Below, piece after piece: positions 12,401 to 25,268 of a DNA stretch of 64,000 bases. Under the pieces are notes generated by a model, which made no database searches, had not been told where the DNA came from, and saw only the letters and a program-made list of their open reading frames with translations. The stretch is from Eretmocerus hayati (Eukaryota; Arthropoda; Insecta; Hymenoptera; Aphelinidae), in NCBI GenBank assembly GCA_029851415.1, contig CM056741.1:177923021-177987020 (forward strand), given 5' to 3'. The number at the start of each line of letters is the position of its first letter. Position 1 is the first letter of the stretch. The position numbers and the translations under genes are program-made.

Positions 12401-13746
12401 AGAAATTTTTAAAAAAAGTTTTCTTGAATAGTCATAGCCAACAATTCAATTAGACATTTATATGCTCAAAATCTGTATGATATTTATGGCGACTCAATTT
12501 TGATAATTTCTTTTCAAAACGCCTGGAAAGCATGGGTGAATAATTTGGCGCCGTCGCAGAACCCTTGGTGTTAGATGGAATTTATCACACAAGGATCAAG
12601 CATTTTTAATGATGATTCCACTCTTGGAATCATGCGTATGATATATTTTATAATCTTTTCACAGGGGTTTCCTGACCCTGCGGAATCTCTATTTGAAATC
12701 CTGTCGTAAATCTCTTACTGCCAGGGATTTACACTTTCTAGATATTATGCACGATGTCCCAAGAGACACTTACACCCCCCCCCTCGCATATTCTCACTCT
12801 AAAATGGCTGAGGGATACAGAAACTCCTCATTATATTTGTTCCTTGCACTTGAGGAAAATAGCCACTTTCAGCATTAGGATATCATATCTAACAGGAATC
12901 TTGAATGCCAAGTAGTTATTTTAAGGAAAATTTCCCATCTCCAACCTTGGATCTAAGCTAAAAGCCAAAGACTTCATTATAAAATAGGTGTCCACATCAC
13001 GCATTGGAGAAAATTCTATTAGGGAAACGATGACTGAGCCTACTTAGGCATACTGAATTGCTGGATTAGCAATATAGCCTGTTGTTAGGTTGTCATTCTT
13101 CAGAAAACTTCTCTAACAGTACCTTCAACCCACATGAGATTGAATGTCTGGTTCACATTCCAATGAAGGAATCTGAATTTGAATGTTCCCTGGTGAAAGC
13201 AGTCAGCCGTCAGAGGGAATTTCCGATCATCACTTTGAAGTTATTTAAGGCTCTGATGATTATTTCTCACCCCTAACGAGAGGTAGATTTTGTTTCTTGA
13301 TAATGACACAAAATTACTATAGTATGATCGACTCTGGATCCCGGCAGAGTAGTGAGTGTTCGACATTTAGATAGTTGTTGTTCTTCCAGTCAGCTTCTTT
13401 GGCCTTGGAATACCTAATACCCTCACGGCAGGCATTGGCCCTTTTTGGACCCAAAGCCACCCGCAGCTGCGTTTTATCCCAATGGGAAGAAACTGAAATC
13501 CGTGTTTATCATCGGGACATTCTTCTTTAGTCCTTATCTTCCTCCAAGGATTCGTCAGTCAAAAATCACATTCTTGTATGTATATATTAGAAATACAATT
13601 TAGTGTTTTGTGGCCTAATCCTCCTCCCCATTGATTAATCACAGCTATTTTGGCTTACAATGTAAGGAAATTTTTTGCTATTTCAGAACTCTATGTCCAG
13701 TCAAACATATGCATTTCAATTTGGAACTTCATTTTGTCATGTGAAA
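9451..13746. other. Gene-poor stretch
   Basis: AT-rich sequence without a recognised gene. A TTAGG-like motif lies near 9513. A GC-rich patch at about 11075-11215 holds a 67-codon frame with no known domain. It is followed by a (TA)n run at 11230-11252. A hydrophobic minus-strand frame (11609-11884) has no ATG at its beginning and a stop just upstream; it could be an isolated membrane-protein exon but is unsupported. Nothing firm was seen from 11900 to 13746. Confidence 0.5.
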
Positions 13747-14869
13747 ACTTACAAGGGAAGGTCAGGGTCTGCGGGAGCTCGAACTCCATGTAAACTTTTT
13801 TGCATTATTGTTTGCGGCAAAGAATATACTTATTTTATTTTCGGTTTACTTGGATAGGCATACAGAGCTTTAGGGAAGATATAATATCAAGCCTGCAAAT
13901 ATATACTGATGACTGAGATCATGCATGGTCATAGACGATGAACCCACAGACACTGAGAAAATACTAACCTGGTCAGTTAGGTAGTGACTTCATCTAATGT
14001 GAACCTCAAGAATGTTACCCCAAGCACACAGGATCCTTATTGTATTGAGTCATAAGCCTTATTCAAAAGATGCTAGTGAATAAATCATTCTCAAACTCTC
14101 AAGCAAAGTATCGTCTTTAATCCTTCAACTGGCAATGTATGTACATTCTTTTACTTGTAGGTCGATTCAAATTCACACAGATAATGTGTATTGTTATCAT
14201 TATATTCAGAATAATATCTATAAACCATCATGGAACTCTATCAAACGCCCGAGGAGGCTTGGTGTGGCGGAATCAGCTTTATACAACTCTCCCAACCTCT
14301 TAACTATGGCGCATAATCTTTGTTCATGTAACTATGTAGACAATTTAAAAGTTTTTCATATAGAGTTCCATAGATATCATACTGAATATAATGATAGCAA
14401 TACACATTATCTCTGTGAATTTGAATCGACCTACAGGTGCAAGAATGTATATACATCACCAAAGGAAGGAAAAAAGACGACACATAGCTTGAGAGTTTGA
14501 GAATGATTAATACACTAGCATCTCTTGGATGGGGCTCATGACTCAATGTGAGGATCCTGTGTGCTGCAAGTAACATTTTTGAGGTCCAAATTATAGATAA
14601 AATCACCAACTGTCTGACCAGGTTAGTCAGTTCTCAAAGTCTGTAAGTCCACCATCTATGACCATGCATGATCATGTATGATCATACCTACATGGACAGA
14701 CATCAGTATATTTTCAGGCTTGATATATTTTTCCTGAAGCTCTAGAAGCCTATTCAAGTATAAACTGAAAAATCCTTATATTTTTTTTCGCCTCAAACAG
14801 TATGTAAAAAATTTTCATGGAATTTGAGGTTTGAGCTCCCGCAGACCCTGATTTCCACTTCTTGGTAAC
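13747..14869. mobile_element. 1.12-kb foldback element with ACTTACAAGGG tip
   Basis: Left end ACTTACAAGGGAAGGTCAGG; the right end, read inward, is TTACCAAGAAGTGG followed by the same CAGGGTCTGCGGGAGCTC. Arms of about 500 bp include mirrored blocks: the tetramers around CATGCATG at 13922 and 14662, and the frames at 14135-14500 plus and 14304-14609 minus. The outermost 30 bp closely match the tips at 61152 and 24925, although the bodies differ. No transposase is present. Probably a non-autonomous foldback. Confidence 0.8.
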
Positions 14870-17800
14870 AATGACTCATGAATGAGATGTGGATTCATGA
14901 TTGAAATTTCCTTCAATTGTATCGTGGATAAAAAAGTAAGATCGTGGTAAGATCTTCAGGACACCCCACTGAACTTTTCAATTATAGCCGTTTCATCCAT
15001 ATGCACCGCTCGATCCACCATATCTTGATAGCATGTGTAATCTGTTGACTGTAAACAAGTCATAATGATTAACGTAAATAATTCCCCAAACTAGTATGGA
15101 AATAACCGTGTCAAGTGAATCATCAAGAGCTCCTACTATTTTATCCTCATCAATCTCTATTTAGCAATGGCGTTGTCGCTATATAATACCGCACCCGCCA
15201 CGCCAATCGTTCAAACCTTCCCTTTCAGAGTCCAGCCCATCGGTAAACTAAAGCTATGTCAAAAGGGCGCGTGATACAAGCCAAGGGCCGAACCGTCGAA
15301 TATTCTAAAAGGGTAGCCACCCTACGTTATACTTCAACCAACCATGCAAATAGCAATCCAGGCATGCGTAAGAGGGTACAAAATTTACCTCCAACCCCCA
15401 AAAGCCATTCCCCCTATTATCTCTCACCCGCCTTTACATTTCTGTATGTCAATGCCACAAGAGACCTTTTTTTTTAGCACATCCCACTGAAACTGGCGGC
15501 TATTTGCCCTACATATTCACAGCTAGAGTAAAAAATACTTTACATGGAAAATCCAGGGAGTATAGGTCCTGAAAAATCCCACCTCACAGAACAGAAAGCC
15601 TCCGCCCCAATTGAGCACCTCCTCCTCTATCCACCTCCTACTCCATCTCGTCATTCTACGCTATATAGAACTACTTTGAAGACTCTCTCTCTCTCCCACA
15701 GGTTTGGAGGCGTTTGGGAAGAGAGAAATATATATAGTATGATAGTCTATAGAATATCACGAGATTCGCGATCATTACCACGAGGAGGCGGCAACCACTG
15801 GATTGTGAACATGTATACGATAGAAAGAGAAAAAGATGGAAAATTTAGAGGGTGCCCAGCCCTCGGGGAGACCGCGCCCACGCATTTTAAACAGGATAAC
15901 AGAAGTGTACAGGAGCATCAAAAAACAGGAGTATTCTACAGAGTCCCGACGACGACGACGACGACGATGTGGTTAAAATTGCTGGGAAGAAGAAGAAGAA
16001 GAAGAAAGAAAACGAGAGAGATGCGAGCGATGGGATACGAAGGTTCATTCTTTTTTTTTTGGTAGTGGGTAGGATGCTGTGGTTGGAAAGAAGGAGATGA
16101 AGTGGTGTGTAATTATCATTGGCGGTTCGGAGAAGGATGATGATTGGAGAGGGAGAAACGAGTTTTTTGGTTCAGGAAGGATGGAGGAGAACGGTCAAGG
16201 ACGAGAGAGAGGATGAGTGAGATTGCTGCAGTTATAATAGTGAGGCTGGTTGAAGGGAAGGGATTCAATGTTATTACATATCGGGTAAAGGATGACAAGG
16301 ATATAGACTGATATGCAGTGTTTTAGGTTACGAGAGATTTATTAGAGGATTAGGGGATGAATTGGATTTTTGGGTAGAATGGTCGCAGATCTGTCACCGC
16401 GAAAAGATGAATGATAAATGTTGATGAAGTAATTCATTATGTGATTATAAATTGATTTTATTTTCAAAGGTATTAGTTACAAATGAATTATTACATCTTT
16501 GAGCATTTCCTCGGCTACAAAATAGTCAAATCTGAGCATTTTATACGTTTCCAACTGTACGTGGATAGTAATGATCGATGCCAAATTGAGATATAGGTGC
16601 TCGACTCATTGGTTGGACATCTATCATTTGGGAGAAAGAGTTCGAGTCATGATTGAGAGGAAGTAGATGTGACAGAAGTCTTATTTGGTAAGAATCTATA
16701 GAAAAGGTCATGTTATTCGCCTCAAGCCGTTTGGTTGAACTTTGATGATGCGGAATTCTCTTTCGGTGGACACTGGCAAAAATTGACGTTGGAATGAAGC
16801 GTTGGAATTTTATATCAGGACGAATACAAAAACTCTTCGAGTACCCATGAGGTTAATTATTAGTGAGCACGGAGCGAGATGAAAGAAGAGTGTCTTGATT
16901 TTCCCCGATCGAAAGCAAGCCCAATCATGGAGATCCAACTACTTATGGGGCAAAATTTGCTATATGTATTGGTAGCGTGATTTTGATTCAATATCCCACG
17001 CGTCCAACTCTGTATGCGTTGGTTATCAAAATCCCATTCAATAGGCCCGACTGATCGCTCACAGGACCCGAACGCGATTTTCACCGTTGCAGTGAACGTG
17101 TTATAATCACCGTTGTAATGTACATGGATATGAGTAATTTTGGAGTGAACCAGAATAAAACTATCACCAAGCTGGTTTGGGAGAGAATCCAAAATATTCC
17201 TCCAGTTATTCCTATGTTGGATAAGTGCAACATGTTTTTTTTATTTTTTCACCCTCCCGTGGCCTAAGAGCTTTTAAAAGGTCTATCTTAGGCTCTTTTT
17301 GAGCCTATTTCGAGAATATCGTGATACCGCCAAGAATAGATACTTTTGAAACATTTCGGTTCATTCTTTTCGTTGATGCTCTGTACGCTAATTACCGATA
17401 GCAAATTTAAGCAATTTACGCGTTATCTTCTTGACGATTTAGATTCAACCAGCTATCAGTAAGACCTTCTATATGACTATTAGTGAAAGTCGATTAAAAT
17501 CCTTCTAATTGTATCTAGATCGTCCAGAAAACGACGCAAAGACTGCTAAAATTTGATCTCAGGCCATACATTCCCCGACAAAATTGAGTGGAAGTTATGC
17601 AAAAATTTGACCATCAGCAAATCAGGCCAATTGTTGAGGATTTATGATGCACCATTGGATTCCCAAGCATCCCACCTATTCACTCATGAGGAGTGGCGGT
17701 TGCCAAGATTCGCGTGATGGAACTGCAGAAGGTATGTTGTGAGTGCACCTTAATTTTTGGTTGGACAAAATTGAGTGAACGTGTACTTAAAAGCCTATAG

Positions 17801-18662
17801 AAACCTAAATAAACCATCCATCCAGGGCTCTGTAGTGACCGAGACAACCCCTAAGTCACTAGTATGCATCAATCCATCATCTGGATTTCGCGGGAACTCG
17901 TCATACGTGATGACAAAAAGACCAGGAATGGCATTCATTAGGTTTCTCTTAATTTTGACTGTAAATAACGAATCAATCTATAAATTTTCTCAAATCGTTG
18001 CCCTGAAATATGGAACTGAGATACTGAATCATTATGAGGTCATGATTCGTCTTCAAATTTCTAATCCAAAATTCAAGGTCCAACATCTCAACAGTCATTT
18101 TTGAGCCCAGATGGCTGCTTGTGTACATCATGGGAAAAATTTCTTGTCAGTGGCTTAGATGCAAGCTCTTCGATCACTTCTGTGGAGTAATTGAGTGAGT
18201 CGATCCGGGCAAGAGGGAATCTGAGATTGATTGCGGATATACAAGATCATTCTAGCCTCATTGCTGGGATACACGTTGTATTCGATGTGATCATGCATGG
18301 AATGTTGGATGCAAACAAAGTTGCATGGGAAAAAGATAGTTTCCGAGTAATCATGACCATTGAGCCGTGGATAACAAGTCTCAGCCTGCGTATACCAAGG
18401 GACCTGCACAAAATAACGGTACACGGATAGTGAAATCCGCGTATAACGAGGAATTACTGTAAGCAGTAAAAGATCAATCTGCAAAATCACAGCATACCGT
18501 TCTTGATTGAGCCATTATCACTATATCTCCTCCAAACCAACTGCTTTTGATCCTTATCATTATTTTGACCTCAGGTAAGAGTACCCAACTTGTCCCCCAC
18601 TAATTATTTTCTCAATAACTTGGGTCCAGTTCAATATTCGTTACGTATACCTTAGCTCATTT
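14870..18662. other. Gene-poor stretch with microsatellites
   Basis: A (GAC)n run lies at about 15950-15968, an (AGA)n run at about 15989-16010 and a T-run near 16049. The 173-codon frame at 15544-16065 runs through these simple repeats and shows no domain, so I do not treat it as a gene. A diverged palindrome at 17240-17600 is listed separately. Otherwise nothing recognisable. Confidence 0.5.
17240..17600. repeat. Diverged palindrome related to the 49.5-51.4 kb element
   Basis: The left end CCCTCCCGTGGCCTAAGAGC resembles the C-rich tip at 49545. The block GCAAATTTAAGCAATTT followed by TTGACGATTTAGATTCAACC matches, with changes, the block near 49760 (GCAAATCTTAGCGATTT then GAACGACTTAGGTCCAAC). 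The same block returns reversed at 17515-17570. It looks like a short, older member of that family. Confidence 0.5.
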
Positions 18663-19041
18663 TTAATACGTTCACTGCAAAGGCGAAACCTCGTTTCCGG
18701 TCTAAATTGTGAGAATGTACATTTCAGCTCTTAGGTAAATCAAACTTTCTGGAGAATCATCATTTTGGCATTTATATCCAGTACTCATTCGAATTTTTGT
18801 GGGCCCTACCAGTGGAGCCCATCGAACACAGAGTTGATGTCCATCTTTCTGTGCTGTGATCCCCACCTGTGGAGCCAACAAAAAGTTTCCATGATGCTGA
18901 GAATTTTCATCAAGGTTCTCAGTATAAATCGATTCGTCAAAGCCAATGTTTGCAGCCTCTAGAAAGACGTGCACTATGATATCTGTTCCAGGCGTACAAT
19001 GATTGTGACCATGGTTTTGCCGCGCTTCAACTTATATTTAT

Positions 19042-20129
19042 GGGCAAATCTCAGGAACTATGCGGTTTCGACTTTGAAATTTCGAGAATTTCCAGAATGG
19101 CAGCACATCTCCGATAAACTTTTGTTTGGTCCAAGTAATGCTCAAACAATGATGAAATACTTGCGTAAATCATTTTGGAGCCCCGCCGTGGATTTGTGAG
19201 GGTGTAGAAGTTTTTCCCATGTATTTGCGTGGGACCCTCATATTTTCGTAATTCTAATTGGCTCGTGTGTATGTGAATACATGGCATCCTTGGTGTTGGA
19301 ATAGAAGAAGAGAGATGAGTTCAATGGTTTACAGTGTTTTCTGAAGGTCTGTGGTACAAAATGTAGATGTGCCTCAACCGTCGAAACGCTCATTTTCGTC
19401 ATTTGTCGATCCTCACAAGCCTCGCATCGCGACCGATATGAGGCTGTAGTAGGGGCGATTCTCATAGGCATTTCTTGAGGTACAAATATCAGTTTACACG
19501 TGGTTTCCATCCCAACGGAATCGAAATTTTCGTGTGCTACACGAAAAACGATTTTTTTGACCCCATTTACGCGAAAATAAGTTTTCTCATTTCAAGCCGC
19601 ATCGTCGTGCGGAATCGAGCACACTATCGTTCTTGGGCTAGATTTGTAGGTTTTTGGATGTAGAATAATATGTCGTTTCTACAGATACGAAATATTCACC
19701 GCCCCGAGTGCTGCATCCATTAGAAGAGCGATACAGGAGAAAATGTAGAATCGGAGTTCGCTCCAACGAATCATCGGCACTCCGACGCATTGATAGGCAC
19801 AGCCTCGGGCGAAAATTATATGTTTCTATGTATTATAATCCATCACATATCCAATTTTCAGACCGATCGGTGAACCGCCCCGCCTGTGGCGAGCTAAGGC
19901 GTGAGAGAACTATGGCCCTGTTCGGTCGAAAATTGTGATTTTGTCACGAAGAAGCGTCTCCCAGTACCTTTCTATAGCAATTTTTAGACTTCTGAATGAT
20001 GCAGAACTATTAAATATGAGTAGATCTTCAAAATGATCTAATGCGAGCGGCGGAAATAACGCGACTGTTGTTCTGACAACGTGAAAATAGGCCTGTTCGG
20101 CCAAACCGCATACTTCGTGAGATTTGCCC
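19042..20129. mobile_element. 1.09-kb inverted-repeat element inserted in TTAA copy A
   Basis: The ends are GGGCAAATCTCAGGAACTAT and, on the right read inward, GGGCAAATCTCACGAAGTAT. They are followed by GCGGTTT on both sides, about 27 bp of inverted repeat. Flanks TTATATTTAT (19032-19041) and TTATATGCAT (20130-20139) look like a worn target duplication of 8-10 bp. The uninterrupted copies near 45015 and 53985 give the empty site. The interior has no recognisable coding region. A duplication of about 8 bp would fit hAT-like elements, but that is inference. Confidence 0.65.
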
Positions 20130-21489
20130 TTATATGCATTGCTATAAGTCTGATCCTGGGCAGCGGTTCATTGACGTACTTCAAATCTCTGCAGCGTGTG
20201 AAATCAGTATCATGAAGGGCTCCGGACCAGAACGGTATAAGTCCATTTTGGTGAAAATTGAGTTTTTGGGAGGAAATGGTAGAAAATGCGTGTGAAAACA
20301 TGTACGTACAATTCCGGAAGTGAAAGTGTGTTTTCGTGCATCACAAGCGCTTCGACCGGTTTTTGTCTGAAAAAATTTTCGATTTTTTTCCGGACCAGAA
20401 CGGTATAAGTCCACGCTTGAACACTAAAACACTGCTCTGACGCCTTCCATCTCCAACCATTGCACTTTTTTAGGTCTCGCAAAGTGGCAGTAGACCTCAG
20501 AATATAGGATTTAGACACCCCATGTTCCTTGGGTGGCTGCATTCAGTCGTTGAGATGTTTGCAACCCGAAGTTCGTCGCTACCCTCTTCACGATCTTGCA
20601 TACAGAAGAGCCCTATCGAAAAGAAAAATCGCGGCGGAACAGCATTCCGTGAGAGTTCGCAAGGATATTGTGACTTTCCTAGAAGCTTTGAATTGAATTT
20701 TTGTCATCTCACATTGTCAGTGATGAGACCAGAATGACAGTGGCCCGAGCAGTGGCCACTCGAAAAAAACCTAGATTGAGTCGATAGACCTATCGATGAA
20801 CTCGCTATAGGTCTCGTTTTTTATCGTGTCCTCGGAGATCTTTTCAGAAGACCGAATCATTAAACCTAAGATACAGGCAAGTTCAAACCATTCATATTGC
20901 TTTTTTTAAGGAAAATCTCAATGTCCGTGACTACCTATAGCTTCATCGTCGAATAGATACATCTCATTCACAATTAATCCAGAATACAGCTTTGAAAATT
21001 ACTAACTCGATTTTCAATATTAGTAGTCACCTGACTGTTAGCTCAATTCCTCTATTAGTTACAAGTGAATTTTACTGTAAAGGATATTGTGTTAAGAAAT
21101 ACCAGATTTCTCCAATTGATCCCCCTGCAACTAATTGGATTTACGTCAAATTGTTTATCAATATCAGTGTAGCCAGACTCATAAATTTAAGAAATTCTGA
21201 TTATCTATTCGCACTCCATATTCAAATAGAAGTATTTAAATGCTGAACTTTCCAGTACGAGCTGTCTGAATTTGATACTTCAAGTAGAAGTTCTGTACTT
21301 TGCGACCTACCAAACATTATAAATTATAGACCAAGCTGATTGAATGAATACTTGTCGATGAAACCCTCTAATGTGCACCCGTAGACCCGCAATATCACGA
21401 ATAAAATCGATTACAGTCATGGTACTCTAAATAGAACCTGTTCGGTAAAATCTGTCGATGTAACTCGACGATGATTCTTGAACATGTCT

Positions 21490-21612
21490 TCATCGACACC
21501 TAATGGAGATCAAAAGGCGCGGCAGCGCCTTGCTGGCGAGTATATGAAAGAGAAGAACATGTGAGAAAGAGAGAGAGAGCGCGCGCAAGGCTGCCGTGCC
21601 TTATATACGCTG
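21490..21612 (-). repeat. Dispersed repeat, also at 56598-56700
   Basis: The reverse complement of this stretch shares CATACTCGCCAGC, AGGCGCT and CGCGCCT with 56598-56700 in the same order, flanked by AAGGCAC and TTGAT. The family is unknown. Confidence 0.5.
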
Positions 21613-21948
21613 AGTTGGGCCGTTTTAACCTCACCTATTTTTTCGAACTTACTTATTTCGTGCTTTTCTGGGTTCAGGAGGGTTTCATTCCCTCTGAACC
21701 CGTTATTTCGGTCCTCAACAAGGATATTGGCAACTCATTTCGCCGCTGACAGCGTTTAGTGCCAAAATATCTTACTCACTAATTTCGACCCTTCCGAATT
21801 TTTTCGCGTCAAGATTTCAGCCGCGTCAAGACACTCGAAGTCGAACACAATCGATTGTTGGGGTCGACCACGCGGGACGATCGACCGCGAGAACACGGGT
21901 GATGTTTTGATGCAGCCGCATGTGTAGCAGACGGCGTTATTCCGCTCC

Positions 21949-21992
21949 AGCAGTAACATGTTGTAGCAGTAACATGTTGTAGCAGTAACATG
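21949..21992 (+). repeat. Tandem repeat, 16-bp unit
   Basis: CAGTAACATGTTGTAG is repeated about 2.7 times. Confidence 0.8.
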
Positions 21993-23462
21993 TAACTTTT
22001 TTGACTATTTTGATTATATTATGTAGAGGTAATAGCAGAGATTGAAAGCCAATCGTAGGCCGTAGCACCGCCTGCAGCGAGCTTGTAGAAATCAGCTCTC
22101 ATTGTTGGAGGAATAAGAGCCACTTTATCGTTGTGGGTTTTCTTGTCTGGAGTGATATAAGAATAATAGGCCAAAGGCCAAAATGTGTGTCATTCTCGCT
22201 GTTGTGCAGTGTCAAGAATTGATCTCCAAAAATAGTTGGAGAATTTAGGATTTGATCGTGAGGAAAAATGAGTGCCAGTGTCAATCTACATTTCAGCAGT
22301 GTATTGACTTTCAGTTTCCTCAATACTTCAGACAGACCCAACTCTGAAGCTATAAATTGTGCATTTCAAAGAAAAGTTGATAAACCACTCTAGTTGAAGA
22401 AGAGTGCGACCAATAGAATATCCTTCGTGTTGCTTTTCGTAGACCTGTCAATGTCCAACGCATTAAGAGGGATCGTCTCTCACATTTAGATGTTGTAAGA
22501 CAGGTCAGTCAATTGACGACTGTCCAAGAACAGTTGTTGTGATATATAAGCACTGATATTTGGTGTTGCTCTGGTTATTACTTTTGAATATGATATGTCC
22601 ATTGCGTAATACTCTAACCCAAAAGTCTCAGCTAGACTCTTACTCTCATATGGTATATGGATTTTACTTCCTTGGCACTAAATTCTGAATAGGATAAGAA
22701 AGTTGCACAGGGTTCACCTGTTTCATCAAGAGTATTATGAAGTAAGAAAGGGACTTTTACGCTCTTGGTGGAGAGTGGCAAGTTCAAATTGAAAAAATTA
22801 TTACTTGAGTAGTCAATCACTAAACAAACTGGATCCGTACATCTATCTGGAAGTATGTTGAGGATCATTCAAACACATATCACATAATGCTACTGAACCT
22901 TCATTTCCCTCAGAATGAGTTTGCATGGATTGATCCAACTTCTTGATGTGTTATGAATTACCAATGTGCTACATGGAATTTGTTTGAGTCTTTGGTCCTT
23001 AGAAAATTTTGGACAACAGATGTAGTGTCATAGTTCTATGTTTCATTTATCAATTAGTTATTAGTTATTCACTTTGATATTTAGCATGCTCTCTTGCTGA
23101 GGAGTGGATGTGGTTCATCATTTGGGGAATTTTCACAATCTAAAAGTTCCTCGTGATCCAAAAATTTTCTCTTGCAAGCACCATCACAAGTGGGTTAGGA
23201 GTCTTCGCATCAACTCAAGTCAATTCCATGAACTTATTTCAAGAGTCTTGCTATCAAAAATACAAAGTTGTCCTTCTCCAGATTTTTCTTTGTTCATGAT
23301 CAAAAAATGTTCATCTTGGAATGAAGCACTCTAGTGTTAATTAGGAGAATGATTGTTATGGATGAGATACATAGAATTTTTTTTTGTTTTCTCACATGCT
23401 ACTATTTACAGCATGTTCTTCAATCTCAGAATATTTAGTCATTACCATAGCCGAGTGTTGAA

Positions 23463-24265
23463 ATCTCCCCCCCCCCCCCACTTCACTTTTTCCAAAAGTA
23501 TAACTTGGCGAGTATGGCCATCCTTTCCCCCTATCACTTCATCTGGGATCAAAAATTGAATTTCAACTCTTGAGGGTCATGAAATCAGGGGAAACATGTC
23601 GAGTAACTATTTAGCAAAATTTAAACATGAAACAAATGGGTAGAAAATGAAAAATATTAATTTCAACTCTTGAGAGTCGTGAGATCAAGAAAAGCATGTC
23701 GAGTAATTGTTTTGCAAAATCTGAACGTGAAACGCATGGAAAAGGATTGATTACATTACGATTTGACTTTCTCGGTAATTTTGACTCAACTTGAGTTACT
23801 CACCATCTCTACTGAATTTTAAACTAAACCGATCAATGCTAGATTGAATTTTCTGGTTTCCTTTTCTTTTCAATGGTCTGAATAGATTATTATTTTCATT
23901 ACATTTCATAGACGAAGGAGATGGTGAGAAACTCAAGTTGAGTCAAAATTACCGAGAAAGTCAAATCGTAATGTAATCAATCCTTTTCCATGCGTTTCAC
24001 GTTCAGATTTTGCAAAACAATTACTCGACATGCTTTTCTTGATCTCACGACTCTCAAGAGTTGAAATTAATATTTTTCATTTTCTACCCATTTGTTTCAT
24101 GTTTAAATTTTGCTAAATAGTTACTCGACATGTTTCCCCTGATTTCATGACCCTCAAGAGTTGAAATTCAATTTTTGATCCCAGATGAAGTGATAGGGGG
24201 AAAGGATGGCCATACTCGCCAAGTTATACTTTTGGAAAAAGTGAAGTGGGGGGGGGGGGGGAGAT
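23463..24265. mobile_element. 803-bp palindrome with C-run tips
   Basis: The tip is ATCTCCCCCCC, a C-run followed by CTTCACTTTTTCC and AAAAGTATAACTTGGCGAG. The right half is the near-perfect complement, ending in the matching G-run and GAGAT. The centre is near 23864. The same end and several internal blocks (TTTCAACTCTTGA, ATGAAATCA, TGTCGAGTA) occur in the shorter palindrome at 54349-54772. It lies within the 4.5-kb element. Confidence 0.85.
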
Positions 24266-24296
24266 ACTCCTAGTCGATAATTCGGAAAAAAAACGT

Positions 24297-24541
24297 GGAC
24301 TTATACCGATCTGGCCGGGAAAGTTTTCCAACTTTTTTTTCTACCCAAAAGCGGACGTTTTTTGATTCTAAACGGTGTAAATTCACAATATCTCCACACT
24401 TTCCGATCTAAAATAGTGAAAGTCAACTCGTTTCTCCATCTGTTCTGGTTCGAAACGGTAAAAAGCAGAAATAGTGTTTTTATACCGTTCTGGTCCGGAA
24501 AAAGAGTGGAAAAATTTTCCGGGCCAGAACGGTCTAAGTCC
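24297..24541. mobile_element. 245-bp MITE-like element
   Basis: It starts GGACTTATACCGATCTGGCC and ends GGCCAGAACGGTCTAAGTCC, an inverted repeat of about 35 bp including GGGAAAGTTTTCC/AAAATTTTCC. The tip motif is the same as that of the surrounding 4.5-kb element. Confidence 0.6.
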
Positions 24542-24924
24542 ATTTTTTATTGTAAAATAGTGAGTAAATAGAGTGAACAATTGGAAATCATTACCCCCTA
24601 TACAACAATTATCGTGAAAACTTACCTACTATATGATAAAAAAGGAACTGAGACTCAAAATGATGATTCGAATTTTCTGTTGCAAAAAAACTTCGAGTTG
24701 AATTTCCCAGAAATGGAAAAAATGGACTTATACCGTTCTGGTCCGGAGCTCTTCATCTGTAGCTTAATTTCGAGAGTTACATTGCATGATAGTACATCAG
24801 ATGAGACGGAGCAGAGATGCCGTGCTTGGAAGAATTCATGTTTTTCGATTGAGCCTTAGCTTTTTCCCCCGCGTGAATCGAAGGTAACTCAAGTGACGTT
24901 CAATACTTATTCCAGCGTACGTTA

Positions 24925-25268
24925 ACTTACGAGGGAGCACCAACCTTGCGGGTCCTGGATCTTGACGAAACTTTGGGAATCTTCTTGTTTTGGTGAGAAA
25001 TGAAGGTAGCCAAAAGGGTTTCGTCCAATGGGCCTCGTATCCCGAGATACAGCCATGGAGGTTAGCATTGTCAGTATATCTATGTATATATGTGTGTCAT
25101 TTCAACATGGGCCTATATGGACAATGCTAATCTCCATAGCTGTATCTCGGGATAGGAGGCTCATTGGATAAAACCCTTCTGGGTACGATAATTTCCGACC
25201 AAAACAAGGAGATTCCCAAAGTTTCGTCAAGACCCACGACCCACAAGGTTGGTGTATCCCTTGTCAGT
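24925..25268. mobile_element. 344-bp palindrome with ACTTAC-GAGGG tip
   Basis: The arms read AACCTTGCGGGTCCTGGATC / GACCCACGACCCACAAGGTT and continue inward to a centre near 25100. The inner block AACATGGGCCTATATG then GACAATGCTAAT also occurs in the palindrome at 61152-61504, so the two are one family. The insertion interrupts TTAA copy A; the matching empty site is near 45275 and 54225. Confidence 0.8.

Larger units (their letters stand above)
20223..24747. mobile_element. 4.5-kb element inserted in TTAA copy A
   Basis: The terminal inverted repeat starts CGGACCAGAACGGTATAAGT at 20223, with its complement ending at about 24746. GCTC lies at both borders (20219-20222 and 24748-24751), a possible 4-bp duplication. 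The flanks rejoin to match the TTAA element at 45100. The same 20-bp motif recurs inside: again in direct orientation near 20391, and inverted near 24479. The interior holds at least two further elements (23463-24265 and 24297-24541) and a 16-bp tandem repeat. Minus-strand frames at 22099-22341 and 22632-22868 are open but not recognisable. I saw no transposase. Confidence 0.6.

Noticed and set aside
15544..16065. 173-codon plus-strand frame
   Set aside because: It runs through GAC, AGA and T simple repeats, with no domain or coding bias visible.
21949..21992. CRISPR-like array
   Set aside because: Only a 16-bp tandem repeat without spacers; the window is eukaryotic.
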